A stretch of 64,000 bases of DNA from CALXOJ01 sp034120015 (GCA_034120015.1 JAXEIF010000011.1:12882-76881), one strand, 5' to 3'. Positions 9,664 through 18,330 are shown, counted from the first letter of the stretch. A program made the numbers and translations. Notes: generated by a model not told the origin, from the letters alone.

Positions 9664-10032
9664 TTACTCTGCCGTTACCGTCGATGCGGCATTATTCTCC
9701 GCATTCAACTCCTGAATTTCGTCTATCCAGGTTTTTTCCGCACCGCTGCGGGCATTGATTTCCGCTTCGACACCGTCCGATGCCTGAGCATCGCTGTAAC
9801 TCTTGGTATAAACCATCATCAGGCTCAAAGACAGAACAAAAAACAGAACTGCCAGAATTCCCGTAAAACGGGTCAGGATATTTCCGGACTGAAGGCCGAC
9901 GGACGAATTGTTGCTTCCCCCGAAAATACCTCCGAGACCGTCGCCCTGATCATCCTGAAGCAAAATCACGCCCATCAGCAAAACGGATACAATACAAAAT
10001 AAAATCAGTAAAATGACACTCAATACAGCCAT
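9664..10032 (-). CDS. secG: Preprotein translocase subunit SecG
   Basis: Accessory subunit of the SecYEG channel. The 122-residue protein has two membrane helices (about 1-25 and 55-75) joined by the typical glycine-rich cytoplasmic loop, here LLQDDQGDGLGGIFGGS. The C-terminal extension after the second helix is acidic and Ala/Asn-rich, and longer than in the shortest SecG proteins. It lies 11 nt after tpiA; a pgk-tpiA-secG order recurs in many bacteria. Confidence 0.93.
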   Translation of the reverse strand: MAVLSVILLILFCIVSVLLMGVILLQDDQGDGLGGIFGGSNNSSVGLQSGNILTRFTGILAVLFFVLSLSLMMVYTKSYSDAQASDGVEAEINARSGAEKTWIDEIQELNAENNAASTVTAE

Positions 10033-10043
10033 TTAAAACTCCA

Positions 10044-10796
10044 TCATTTATCGTAATTAACAATCGGAAGGAATGTTTCGGCCTTCAGCGAAGCTCCTCC
10101 GATCAGACCGCCGTCGATATCCGGCATCGCCATCAGTTCTTTTGCATTACCGGCATTCATCGAGCCGCCGTATTGAATAATCATATTTTCGGCACACTTC
10201 GGACAGTACAAGGCTGCGATTTTGGCACGGGCCGCAACATGAACTTCCTGTGCATCGTGAGGAGTCGCTGTTTTTCCCGTTCCGATAGCCCAAACCGGTT
10301 CATAGGCAATAGTAACCCGGGCCAGCTCTTCGGCAGAAACATCTTTTAATCCGGCTTCGATTTGCGCATTGACCACTTCGATTGCTTTTCCCGCTTCGCG
10401 TTCATCGAGCGTCTCACCGACACACAAGATCACTTCCAAACCGTGAGCCAAAGCGAGCTTAAGTTTTTTATTGATGACTTCATCGCTTTCTTTATAGATC
10501 GACCGTCTTTCGGAATGACCGAGAATAACAACCTGAACACCGACATCTTTCAGCATCAGCACGGAAGTCTCTCCGGTATAAGCTCCGGCTTCGGCAAATG
10601 CCATATTTTGGGCGCCGAGCAGAATGGGACTGCCGGCAAGAACTTTGGAAACGGCATCCAGACAGGTAAAATTCGGAGCGATCAGCACCCGATGCGGACA
10701 ATCTTTTACGGATTTAACCAAAGATTTGGCCAGATCGACAGCCTGGGTAACCGTCAGATTCATTTTCCAGTTTCCGGCAATAAAACTCTTTCTCAT
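10044..10796 (-). CDS. tpiA: Triosephosphate isomerase
   Basis: Interconverts dihydroxyacetone phosphate and glyceraldehyde 3-phosphate. The catalytic set is visible: Lys in AGNWKMN, His in LGHSERR and Glu in AYEPVWAIGTG. The C-terminal phosphate-binding loop reads IIQYGGSMNAGNA and DGGLIGGASL. Two in-frame ATGs lie near the start. I chose the one at 10796 because the GGAGG motif is about 8 nt upstream of it but only 2 nt upstream of the ATG at 10802. It follows pgk by 14 nt. Confidence 0.97.
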   Translation of the reverse strand: MRKSFIAGNWKMNLTVTQAVDLAKSLVKSVKDCPHRVLIAPNFTCLDAVSKVLAGSPILLGAQNMAFAEAGAYTGETSVLMLKDVGVQVVILGHSERRSIYKESDEVINKKLKLALAHGLEVILCVGETLDEREAGKAIEVVNAQIEAGLKDVSAEELARVTIAYEPVWAIGTGKTATPHDAQEVHVAARAKIAALYCPKCAENMIIQYGGSMNAGNAKELMAMPDIDGGLIGGASLKAETFLPIVNYDK

Positions 10797-10810
10797 TTTC
10801 ATTTCCTCCC

Positions 10811-11995
10811 TTACTGTTCCAGAGCGACAATACCGGGCAGTTTTTTGCCTTCAAGGAATTCCAGAGAAGCGCCGCCTCCCGTCGAAACATGGCTCAGTTT
10901 CTTGGAAAGACCGAATTTATTGGCTGCCGCAACGGAATCGCCGCCGCCGACAACAGTTGTTCCCTGACATTCGGCAACCGCCATTGCCACCTGCTTGGTA
11001 CCGTTGGCAAATTTATCAAATTCAAAAACTCCCATCGGGCCGTTCCACACAACGGTTTTGGCCGGAATAATCGCTTTCGAAAACAGTTCGATTGTTTTGG
11101 GACCGATATCCATTCCCATTTTATCGGCAGGAATGTTGTCGGAATCAATAACGGTTGCTTCGGCATTTTCGTTAAATTCGGATGCAACAACATTATCGAC
11201 GGGAAGAAGAACCTGAACACCCGCTTTTTCGGCTGCCGCCAGAAAATTCTTTGCGGTATCCAGAAAATCGGCTTCCAGCAGAGATTTTCCGACTTCATAT
11301 CCTTTAGCCTTCAGGAAGGTATAAGCCATACCGCCGCCGATAATAAATGTATCGGCTGTCTTCAGCAGCGATTCCAAAACGGCAATCTTGGAAGAAACTT
11401 TGGCACCGCCGATAATGGCAACAAGCGGTTTATCGGGATTGGTCAGAATCGGAGCAAAAAATTTCACTTCTTTTTCGATCAGGAATCCGGCTGCTGAAGG
11501 CAGAAAGTGAGCCACACCTTCGGTAGAAGCTTCCGCACGGTGAGCCGTACCGAAAGCATCGTTAACATAAACATCACCGAGAGCAGCCAGCTGTTTGGCA
11601 AATTCGGGATCGTTTTTCTTTTCGGCTTTATAATAACGGACATTCTCCAAAAAGAGAATTTCACCCGGTTTCAGCGCTTTCGCAGCCGCTTCGACTTTTT
11701 CGCCGATTGTATCGTCAATATACTGAACGGGTCTGTCCAGTTTTTCACTCAGTCTTTTGGCAATCGGTTTTACGGAAAACTGGGGTTCCCGCGTTCCGTC
11801 ACCTGCCGGCCGTCCCAGATGGCACATCACAACCAAAGAAGTACCGGGTTTGGCCAAAATATATTCAATTGTCGGCAAAGCTTCGACAATTCTGGTTTCA
11901 TCCGTAATCACTCCGTCTTTAATCGGAACATTAAAATCGACACGCAGTAAAACGCGTTTATTATCCAAATCAATATCACGAACGGTTCTCAACAT
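10811..11995 (-). CDS. pgk: Phosphoglycerate kinase
   Basis: ATP-forming step of lower glycolysis. At 394 residues it is the usual monomeric length. Substrate-binding segments include RVDFNVP near the N terminus, MCHLGRP, and the nucleotide-side sequences WNGPMGVFE and GGGDSVAA, ending STGGGASLEFLEG. The start at 11995 is chosen because a strong GGAGG precedes it and the protein then begins MLRTVRDIDL, as in homologues; the open frame extends upstream but without homology. An intrinsic terminator lies immediately upstream, so transcription probably enters by read-through from gap. Confidence 0.97.
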   Translation of the reverse strand: MLRTVRDIDLDNKRVLLRVDFNVPIKDGVITDETRIVEALPTIEYILAKPGTSLVVMCHLGRPAGDGTREPQFSVKPIAKRLSEKLDRPVQYIDDTIGEKVEAAAKALKPGEILFLENVRYYKAEKKNDPEFAKQLAALGDVYVNDAFGTAHRAEASTEGVAHFLPSAAGFLIEKEVKFFAPILTNPDKPLVAIIGGAKVSSKIAVLESLLKTADTFIIGGGMAYTFLKAKGYEVGKSLLEADFLDTAKNFLAAAEKAGVQVLLPVDNVVASEFNENAEATVIDSDNIPADKMGMDIGPKTIELFSKAIIPAKTVVWNGPMGVFEFDKFANGTKQVAMAVAECQGTTVVGGGDSVAAANKFGLSKKLSHVSTGGGASLEFLEGKKLPGIVALEQ

Positions 11996-12010
11996 AAGAC
12001 TTTTCCTCCG

Positions 12011-12050
12011 AAATAAAAAAAGAAAAGACAGCCCCTGCAACGAGGGGCTG
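12011..12050 (-). terminator. Intrinsic terminator between gap and pgk
   Basis: On the minus strand a perfect 8-bp stem (CAGCCCCT / AGGGGCTG, 12029-12050) with a 6-nt loop is followed by a T-rich run. It lies after the gap stop and ends 15 nt before the pgk start. It should end part of the gap transcripts and lower expression of the downstream operon. Confidence 0.85.
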
Positions 12051-12067
12051 CGGTTTTCAAATCAAAA

Positions 12068-13129
12068 TTATTTGTCGTTTTTGGCCATGTAGCTCAACAG
12101 GTTGACAACACGGTTGGAGTAACCCCACTCGTTATCGTACCAGGAAACAACCTTGAAGAAACGTTTTTCGCCTTTCAGGTTGTTCTGCAAAGTGGCCAGA
12201 GAATCGTAAATGGAAGAACGGTTATCGTGGATCAGGTCGGAAGAAACAATTTCTTCGTCCGAGTATCCCAGAATACCTTTCATCGAACCTTCCGTTGCTT
12301 TTTTCAGAATAGCATCGATTTCTTCAATGGATGTATCTTTGGCAGCGCGGAAAGTCAGGTCGACAACGGAAACGTCCGGAGTCGGAACACGGAAAGACAT
12401 ACCTGTCAGCTTACCTTTTGTGGAAGGAAGAACTTCACCGACTGCTTTGGCAGCACCCGTTGTGGACGGAATGATGTTGCAGGCAGCGGCACGACCGCCT
12501 CTCCAGTCTTTTTTGGAGGGTCCGTCAACCGTTTTCTGAGTTGCCGTATAGCTGTGAATAGTGGTCATCAAACCGGTTTCGATTTCGATACCGCCGTCCA
12601 TCAGGGCTTTTACGACCGGAGCCAGACAGTTTGTCGTGCAGCTGGCATTGGAAACAATGTTATGTTTCGCGGAGTCGTATTCTTTTTCGTTAACACCCAT
12701 AACGATGGTTTTGACATCGCCTTTACCCGGAGCGGAAATAATAACTTTCTTGGCACCGGCTTCCAGGTGACCCTGAGCTTTTTCGGAAGCTGTAAAAAGA
12801 CCTGTCGATTCGATGACATATTCGACACCCAGCTTCTTCCAGGGCAGATCTTTCAATTCTTTCACAACGCCCAGACACTTGATTTCGTTGCCGTTAACAA
12901 CCAGAATATCATCTTCGGCAAGAGAAGCATCGCTTTTCTTCGAAGAAATATCCGCTTTCATACGGCCGTGAACCGTGTCGTACTTCAGCTGATAGGCGAA
13001 GTAATCGGCGTTTGTGGAAACGTCGACAACAGCAACAACGTCAATACCGTTACCGAGCAGCCCCTGCTCTACCATTGCCTGAAGAACCATTCTTCCGATT
13101 CTTCCAAAACCGTTAATAGCTACCTTCAT
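12068..13129 (-). CDS. gap: Glyceraldehyde-3-phosphate dehydrogenase, type I
   Basis: NAD-dependent oxidation and phosphorylation of glyceraldehyde 3-phosphate. The Rossmann start NGFGRIGR is at 6-13. The catalytic Cys164 is in SNASCTTNCLAP, with the partner His in MTTIHSYT. The C-terminal WYDNEWGYSNR matches the family. At 353 residues it is slightly longer than average because of inserts near 60-75. It has its own strong promoter and Shine-Dalgarno (AAGGAG), and a terminator downstream, so it can be expressed at a higher level than the pgk operon. Confidence 0.97.
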   Translation of the reverse strand: MKVAINGFGRIGRMVLQAMVEQGLLGNGIDVVAVVDVSTNADYFAYQLKYDTVHGRMKADISSKKSDASLAEDDILVVNGNEIKCLGVVKELKDLPWKKLGVEYVIESTGLFTASEKAQGHLEAGAKKVIISAPGKGDVKTIVMGVNEKEYDSAKHNIVSNASCTTNCLAPVVKALMDGGIEIETGLMTTIHSYTATQKTVDGPSKKDWRGGRAAACNIIPSTTGAAKAVGEVLPSTKGKLTGMSFRVPTPDVSVVDLTFRAAKDTSIEEIDAILKKATEGSMKGILGYSDEEIVSSDLIHDNRSSIYDSLATLQNNLKGEKRFFKVVSWYDNEWGYSNRVVNLLSYMAKNDK

Positions 13130-13175
13130 GTTCTATCTCCTTGTAACCTGAAAATCAGGGTATTACCTTTTTTAA

Positions 13176-13204
13176 AATATATTCCAAATACAAACCGTTG
13201 TCAA
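13176..13204 (-). promoter_or_regulatory. Sigma-70-type promoter for gap
   Basis: Minus strand: TTGACA (13199-13204), 17-bp spacer, TATATT (13176-13181). Perfect -35 and near-consensus -10, with an AAGGAG ribosome site about 40 nt downstream. Confidence 0.85.
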
Positions 13205-13297
13205 TAAGAAACTCTGTAATCCGTCCGATTTTTCCCGAAGACGAAAAACACGGCACCATACGTCCTTCTTCCCAAACGGCGAAAGAACAAAAAAGAG

Positions 13298-13326
13298 TTG
13301 CATATTCCTCCGGTCCGTTTTACAAT
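13298..13326 (+). promoter_or_regulatory. Sigma-70-type promoter for galM
   Basis: TTGCAT (13298-13303), 17-bp spacer, TACAAT (13321-13326), followed by GAGGAG before the ATG at 13351. About 95 bp separate it from the divergent gap promoter. Confidence 0.75.
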
Positions 13327-13350
13327 GCAGTCATAGAGGAGATATTCTTT

Positions 13351-14373
13351 ATGAGTCAGGGACGTTTTTATACCTTAAAAAACAAAAACGGGATGCAGAT
13401 TAAACTTTTTGATTACGGTGCGACGTTGGCCGGCATCACCGTTCCCGACCGAAACGGACATTTTGATGATGTGGCTTTCGGATTCGACGATCTGGAAGGT
13501 TACAAAAATTTCAACGACTATTTCGGTGCAACGGTCGGTCGGCACGCCGGACGCATCGGCGGCGGACAGTTCGAAATCGACGGTACGGTTCACCAGCTGG
13601 CGGTGAACAACGGCCCGAACCACCTGCACGGCGGCATTAAAGGCTTTGATAAAGTTTTTTGGAATGCGCAGGAAATCACCAAAAAGAACGGAAAAGCCGT
13701 CAGTTTTTCCTATATGAGTCCCGACGGCGAAGAGCATTTCCCGGGAAATCTCACTGTTTCGGCTGTTTACACACTGACCGATAACGATGAAATCATTATC
13801 GACCTGTACGCCGTTACCGACAAAGCGACTCCCGTCAATCTGACGAACCACGCCTACTTCAATCTGTCGGGAGCCGGCAATCCGTCGATCCTGGATCATC
13901 GGATGAAGCTGGACTGCGATTTTTTTCTGCCGGGCGACGAAGGCCTCATCCCGACGGGAGAAGTGGCTCCTGTCGACGGAACTCCGCTCGATTTTCGCGA
14001 ATTCAAAATGATCGGGAAAGAAATCGATGCCGACCATCCTTCGACGAAATTCGGCTCCGGATATGATCTCGCATTTGTTGTCAACGGAAAAGGCAACAGT
14101 ACGGTTCATGTCGCAACCGTCATCGATGACAAAAGCGGACGAAGACTGGATGTTTTCACCAACCAGAAAGCGGTTATCTTTTACACGGGGAACTTTTTAA
14201 AAGGGACATTCAAAGCGAAAGACGGCAAAACCTACCCGCGCCGATCCGGATTCTGCCTCGAACCGGGCGCCTTCCCCGATTCTCCGAACAAATCGTGGTT
14301 CCCGAATATCATTCTCAAACCGGGAGAACTGTACCACAATCAGATTATTTACAAATTCGGTGTCGAAAAATAA
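13351..14373 (+). CDS. galM: Aldose 1-epimerase (mutarotase)
   Basis: Interconverts alpha and beta anomers of aldohexoses. At 340 residues it matches GalM. Motifs in order are FDYGATLAGITVPDR, a GRHAGRIGG segment, NNGPNHLHGG with a catalytic His, VNLTNHAYFNLSG with the second His, and GFCLEPGAFPDSPN with the Glu base. The ATG at 13351 is preceded by GAGGAG and gives the family N terminus. Its stop is 4 nt from the stop of the convergent peptidase gene, with no terminator between them. Confidence 0.95.
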   Translation: MSQGRFYTLKNKNGMQIKLFDYGATLAGITVPDRNGHFDDVAFGFDDLEGYKNFNDYFGATVGRHAGRIGGGQFEIDGTVHQLAVNNGPNHLHGGIKGFDKVFWNAQEITKKNGKAVSFSYMSPDGEEHFPGNLTVSAVYTLTDNDEIIIDLYAVTDKATPVNLTNHAYFNLSGAGNPSILDHRMKLDCDFFLPGDEGLIPTGEVAPVDGTPLDFREFKMIGKEIDADHPSTKFGSGYDLAFVVNGKGNSTVHVATVIDDKSGRRLDVFTNQKAVIFYTGNFLKGTFKAKDGKTYPRRSGFCLEPGAFPDSPNKSWFPNIILKPGELYHNQIIYKFGVEK

Positions 14374-14377
14374 GACA

Positions 14378-16051
14378 TCAGAAAGATTCCGACAACGGCC
14401 CGACGGTTCCGCAACTGTCGAGCCATTTTTTTTCTTCTTCCGTCAGCCGCGAACCGTCAATCAGCTCTTTTTCAAACGGGAAATCTGTAATTTTCTCGAA
14501 ACAAAGCATTCCCGAAGCCCGGTCGGATACAATCGCATACAGATTTTCCAAACGGATTCCGTAAGATCCTTTACGGTAACAACCGGGTTCCACGGAAACA
14601 ACCATTCCGGGCTGCGCCCCGACCCGGCACGAAGGCGAAATCGAAAAAGGCGGTTCATGAACACAGTTAATCCAACCGACCCCGTGACCGGTTCCGTGTC
14701 CGTACTTCACACCGCCCCGTTCGGCCTCGCTGCGGGCTATCGCATCAAGCTCCGCACCCGGTGTTCCCGGCGGAAAAACAGCCCGCGCCAACGCGATATG
14801 CGCTTTCAGCACCGTTGTATAATCGCGCACCGCTTCCGCCGGCGGCCGCCCGCCCCCCGTCCAAAAAACGCGGGTCATATCGGTGGTTCCGTCTGTCGTG
14901 TGAATACCGCAATCGAGCAGCAGCAGACCGCCGCCTGTCACCGGTGCCGCCGTTGCCGCCTCCGGTTTATAATGCACAACCGCCCCGTTTTCGCCGAACG
15001 CCGCAATCGTTTCAAACGACGCACCGCGATAGGAGGCTTCTTCACAGCGCAGCTCCTCAAGCCATTGCGCAACATCGGCTTCCGTAAAACAAACTCCGTC
15101 CGCGGCCGCCCGCAACAGCCGGCCGCGCAGACGGGCCACCGCACGCTTTTCCACCGTCGCCGCCCGTTTGATACCCGCAATTTGAAAACGGGTTTTAACA
15201 GTCTGAAGCAGCCGGATTCGGAGACCTCCGTCCGACAGCACATTGCGGTGAGAGACCAGCAGCTCGCGCAATTTTTCATTCAGATCCGAAAATGAACATT
15301 CGATTTTCATTCCGGAAACAGTATCGATTCGGGGCAGAAACTCGCGGTAAGGCAAAACCGACACTCCCGGCAAAGGCCTCGGCAGAGAATGATCGGTAAA
15401 TAAAAGACACTCATCGGATGTAATCAGACACCACGCATAAAAAAAGACATCTTCCCTCACCTCCCGAAACAGGCGCAATCCGCTCAGCCAGGCGATTGTA
15501 TCGGGCGCCGTCAGCAAAACGGCATCGCACTCCGTTCCCCGACGCACCATGTCCAGTTTTTTTTGAAATGTGACGGAAAAATTTTTTTCGACAACTGTCA
15601 GCGGATCGGCCCCGGGTGAAAAATGCCGGCCGGGTTCGGGATCAAAATCAGTCAGAACCGCTCCTTTTTGCCGGCACACCGTTTCCAGGCAGGTGTAAAG
15701 CGGATGGGCAATACCGCTTTTATTAACAGCAACCGTATATCCTTTCTGCGCTTCGTCAAGCAGCCACTCCTCCAAAGAAGGCACACCGGGCGCACCGTCA
15801 CGAATCAGAACAGTATCACTGTTTTCGAAAAGACGCTCGCACTCGAGATAATAGCGGCTGTCTGTCCGAAAAAAGACACGGTTTCTTGTCAGGATAACAA
15901 TACCGGCTGATCCCCGAAATCCGAGCAGACGCTTTCTTTCATTAAAAAAATCGGGAACATTTTCGCATAAGTGAGGATCGGCTGAGAAGAGAATCAGCAG
16001 GTCAATTTCTTCCGCTTCCATCCGTTTCCGGATTTCTTCCGTTGCTGTCAT
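14378..16051 (-). CDS. Xaa-Pro aminopeptidase (M24B family)
   Basis: Releases N-terminal residues preceding proline. The 557-residue protein has two creatinase-like N-terminal domains and a C-terminal pita-bread catalytic domain, the long three-domain form. Metal ligands are visible in LLDCGIHTTDGTTDMTR (two Asp), GTGHGVGW (His), SVEPGCYRKG (Glu) and GIRLENL (Glu). The start at 16051 (MTATEEIRKRME) gives the family N terminus and has GGAGG 13 nt upstream, slightly far; an upstream frame extension lacks homology. The central region is more G+C- and Arg-rich than its neighbours. Confidence 0.92.
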   Translation of the reverse strand: MTATEEIRKRMEAEEIDLLILFSADPHLCENVPDFFNERKRLLGFRGSAGIVILTRNRVFFRTDSRYYLECERLFENSDTVLIRDGAPGVPSLEEWLLDEAQKGYTVAVNKSGIAHPLYTCLETVCRQKGAVLTDFDPEPGRHFSPGADPLTVVEKNFSVTFQKKLDMVRRGTECDAVLLTAPDTIAWLSGLRLFREVREDVFFYAWCLITSDECLLFTDHSLPRPLPGVSVLPYREFLPRIDTVSGMKIECSFSDLNEKLRELLVSHRNVLSDGGLRIRLLQTVKTRFQIAGIKRAATVEKRAVARLRGRLLRAAADGVCFTEADVAQWLEELRCEEASYRGASFETIAAFGENGAVVHYKPEAATAAPVTGGGLLLLDCGIHTTDGTTDMTRVFWTGGGRPPAEAVRDYTTVLKAHIALARAVFPPGTPGAELDAIARSEAERGGVKYGHGTGHGVGWINCVHEPPFSISPSCRVGAQPGMVVSVEPGCYRKGSYGIRLENLYAIVSDRASGMLCFEKITDFPFEKELIDGSRLTEEEKKWLDSCGTVGPLSESF

Positions 16052-16067
16052 ACCGTCAGTATAACCT

Positions 16068-16083
16068 CCGAAACCGATTTCGG
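16068..16083. repeat. 16-bp hyphenated palindrome in the pepP-dtxR divergent region
   Basis: CCGAAA, a 4-nt centre, then TTTCGG: a perfect 6-bp inverted repeat next to the ribosome site of the aminopeptidase gene. It could be an operator. CCGA/TCGG words are common in this genome, so chance is possible. Confidence 0.3.
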
Positions 16084-16134
16084 CAAGTGTTCTTCCGTGT
16101 TTTATCCGTTTCGAATCTAGGGGTAAAAAAAAGA

Positions 16135-16163
16135 TTGTCACTTTTGATTTTTCGTGTTATACT
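16135..16163 (+). promoter_or_regulatory. Promoter for dtxR-pyrK-pyrD, adjacent to the start codon
   Basis: TTGTCA (16135-16140), 17-bp spacer, TATACT (16158-16163). The GTG start of the regulator follows the -10 by only 5 nt, so the transcript should begin at or next to the start codon. Confidence 0.8.
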
Positions 16164-16168
16164 GAAAT

Positions 16169-16603
16169 GTGTTACAGGAATTATCCGAAAGTCTGGAAGA
16201 TTATCTGGAAGCGATTTTTCATCTGCAGGAAGAATTTAAAGTGGCCCGGGTGAAAGACATCGCTGCCCGTCTCAATGTCAAAATGCCGTCCGTGACCAAT
16301 GCTCTCAAAGTGCTTAAAGCAAGGGATTTAATAGAATACGAAAAAAATTCATTTATCACCCTTACCGAAGCCGGAGAAAAACTGGCAAAAAAAATCACAC
16401 ACAAACACGAAGTGTGTGAGGATTTTTTCTCGGGAATACTGAATGCCGGAGAGGAAGAATCAAGAGTTCTGGCCTGCGCCGTCGAGCATTATATTGCCGG
16501 AAAAACCGCCTCGAAAATCGAAAACTTATCCGGGTTAATCCGTGATTACTGCGAAAAAGATTCCGCATTTTCGGATCGGATAACCGCCATCAGGAACAGC
16601 TGA
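16169..16603 (+). CDS. DtxR/MntR-family metal-dependent transcriptional regulator
   Basis: Fe(II)- or Mn(II)-responsive DNA-binding protein of 144 residues. It has a winged-helix domain (about 1-65) followed by a dimerisation/metal domain, without the C-terminal SH3-like domain, so it is MntR-sized. The N terminus LSESLEDYLEAIFHLQEE and the helix VKDIAARLNVKMPSVTNALKVL are family hallmarks. The GTG at 16169 is the only start that preserves this N terminus. It has no Shine-Dalgarno and sits 5 nt after a consensus -10, predicting a leaderless mRNA. It ends 2 nt before pyrK. No metal transporter is adjacent. Confidence 0.9.
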   Translation: MLQELSESLEDYLEAIFHLQEEFKVARVKDIAARLNVKMPSVTNALKVLKARDLIEYEKNSFITLTEAGEKLAKKITHKHEVCEDFFSGILNAGEEESRVLACAVEHYIAGKTASKIENLSGLIRDYCEKDSAFSDRITAIRNS

Positions 16604-16605
16604 AC

Positions 16606-17367
16606 ATGACCGATTTTTTATCCGAAATTCTCCTTAACGAACAGATTACCCGGGATTTTTACCGGATGCGCTTTACAATATCCGAAAACACCGTGCCTCA
16701 ACCGGGACAGTTTCTTTCTCTGAAAGACGAAAAACCGACCGGCACGCTTTTAAGACGACCGTTTGCGTTCTCCGATGCCGGCAACGGATTCGGAGAAATG
16801 ATTTATCAGACACGGGGGCAAACCACTCATACTCTGAGCCGGCGGCAGCCGGGCGACCGGGTTTCGGTACTGCTGCCGTGCGGCAACGGCTTTCCGACGG
16901 CGGTTATCGGCGATCGTGTACCGGTTTTGATTGCCGGCGGTGTCGGACTCGGTCCGGTTCTGTTTCTTTACCGCACACTGAAAGCGGCCGGTAAAAATCC
17001 TCTGCTGATTACCGGCTTTCGAACGGCAGATCTGATTCCGCATTCGGTTTTGCCTGCCGAAGCGGTCATCTGCACCGATGACGGATCGTTCGGATTTCAC
17101 GGAAATACGGCGGAAGCTTTACGAAAACAAACCGTAAACAGCAAAGCGGTTCTTTTCAGCTGCGGACCGACACCGATGATGAAAGCTGTATCCGCATTTG
17201 CCGAAGAATCTTCTTTCGATTCTTTTGTTTCGCTTGAAGCCATGATGGGATGCTCACTGGGCGCCTGCATGGGATGCGTTGTCCCCGTTAAATCGGGAGG
17301 CTACAGACGGGTTTGCAAAGAAGGGCCTGTTTTTGACGCCGGGGAGATTTTATGGACATCGATTTAA
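16606..17367 (+). CDS. pyrK: Dihydroorotate dehydrogenase electron-transfer subunit
   Basis: Iron-sulfur flavoprotein that passes electrons from PyrD to NAD. The 253-residue protein has an FAD-binding barrel (about 1-100), an NAD-binding domain with AGGVGLGPVLFL, and a C-terminal [2Fe-2S] loop whose four Cys are in MMGCSLGACMGC and VCKEGPVF. It overlaps pyrD by 16 nt, typical of the heterotetrameric type 1B enzyme, and lies 2 nt behind a DtxR-type regulator. Confidence 0.95.
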   Translation: MTDFLSEILLNEQITRDFYRMRFTISENTVPQPGQFLSLKDEKPTGTLLRRPFAFSDAGNGFGEMIYQTRGQTTHTLSRRQPGDRVSVLLPCGNGFPTAVIGDRVPVLIAGGVGLGPVLFLYRTLKAAGKNPLLITGFRTADLIPHSVLPAEAVICTDDGSFGFHGNTAEALRKQTVNSKAVLFSCGPTPMMKAVSAFAEESSFDSFVSLEAMMGCSLGACMGCVVPVKSGGYRRVCKEGPVFDAGEILWTSI

Positions 17368-18275
17368 AAGTCAGGATCGGCAGCCGTTGTTTACCGAATC
17401 CTGTCGGAACGGCCTCGGGAACTTTCGGCTACGGAGAAGAATACGCCGGGCTTTATACCCCCGAAAAACTGGGGGCCGTTTACACAAAAGCGGTTTCGCT
17501 TTTACCGCGTGAAGGCAATCCGCCGCCGAGACTTGTCGAAACAGCGTCCGGAATTTTAAACGCCATCGGTTTGGCAAATGTCGGAGTCGAGGCGTTTATT
17601 GCGAAAAAACTCGATTTTCTGCTCAGCCAGCCGGCTGCCGCCGTTGTCAACGTGGCCGGATCCTCTCCCGATGAATACATTCGGGTTGTCCGTCGCCTGA
17701 ACGAAACCGGTATCTGGGGATTCGAAATCAACCTCTCCTGTCCCAATGTCAGGCAGGGATGTCTGGCATTCGGCACCGATCCGCGAAACGTGAAGGATCT
17801 GACTGCTCTCTTAAGAAAGGAAACCGATAAACCTTTGATTATCAAACTGACTCCCAATGTAACCGATATCGGAGCAATTGCCGAAGCGGCGGAAGACGGC
17901 GGTGCGGATGCCGTCAGTCTGATCAACACTCTGCTCGGAATGGCCATCGACGTCAAAACCGCCCGGTTTAAGTTAACCAACCGCACCGGCGGGCTGTCGG
18001 GACCGGCCGTCAAACCGGTCGGAGTGGCGGCCGTTTACAACGTCTCGCGCCGCGTTTCGATTCCCGTTATCGGGATGGGCGGTATCATGAGTGCCGACGA
18101 TGCCGTCGAATATCTTCTTGCCGGAGCCAAAGCCGTCCAAATCGGAACCGGGAATTTCATCAGACCGGGACTGTGCGATACCGTTTACGACGGCATTGTC
18201 GCTTACATGAAGGAAAAACAGCTGCACTCGGTCGATGACTTTGCTGGGCTGCTGAAGGATACGGCAACGGAATAA
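17352..18275 (+). CDS. pyrD: Dihydroorotate dehydrogenase, catalytic subunit (type 1B)
   Basis: FMN enzyme that oxidises dihydroorotate to orotate in pyrimidine synthesis. The 307-residue protein shows NPVGTASGTFGYGEEYAG at the start, NLSCPNV, the FMN-phosphate site GMGGIMSADDAVEYLLAGA and the end AVQIGTGNFI. Type 1B uses Cys as base; a Cys is present in NLSCPNVRQGC. Pairing with pyrK supports an NAD-linked enzyme. A terminator follows 24 nt after the stop. Confidence 0.96.
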   Translation: MDIDLKVRIGSRCLPNPVGTASGTFGYGEEYAGLYTPEKLGAVYTKAVSLLPREGNPPPRLVETASGILNAIGLANVGVEAFIAKKLDFLLSQPAAAVVNVAGSSPDEYIRVVRRLNETGIWGFEINLSCPNVRQGCLAFGTDPRNVKDLTALLRKETDKPLIIKLTPNVTDIGAIAEAAEDGGADAVSLINTLLGMAIDVKTARFKLTNRTGGLSGPAVKPVGVAAVYNVSRRVSIPVIGMGGIMSADDAVEYLLAGAKAVQIGTGNFIRPGLCDTVYDGIVAYMKEKQLHSVDDFAGLLKDTATE

Positions 18276-18298
18276 TCCGAATCTGCCCGTCAAATATC

Positions 18299-18330
18299 AA
18301 AAAAGACAGAGCGCAGGCTCTGTCTTTTTT
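18299..18330. terminator. Bidirectional terminator between pyrD and purE
   Basis: AGACAGAG / CTCTGTCT stem (18304-18311 with 18318-18325) and a 6-nt loop, flanked by A-rich and T-rich runs, so it can act for both converging operons. Confidence 0.9.

Noticed and set aside
12227..13207. A 326-codon open frame on the plus strand opposite gap
   Set aside because: It is antisense to a clear gap gene, has no homology, no promoter or ribosome site and a composition explained by the codon bias of gap.
14360..15295. A 311-codon plus-strand frame inside the Xaa-Pro aminopeptidase gene
   Set aside because: Arg/Pro-rich shadow of a G+C-rich gene with no recognisable motif.
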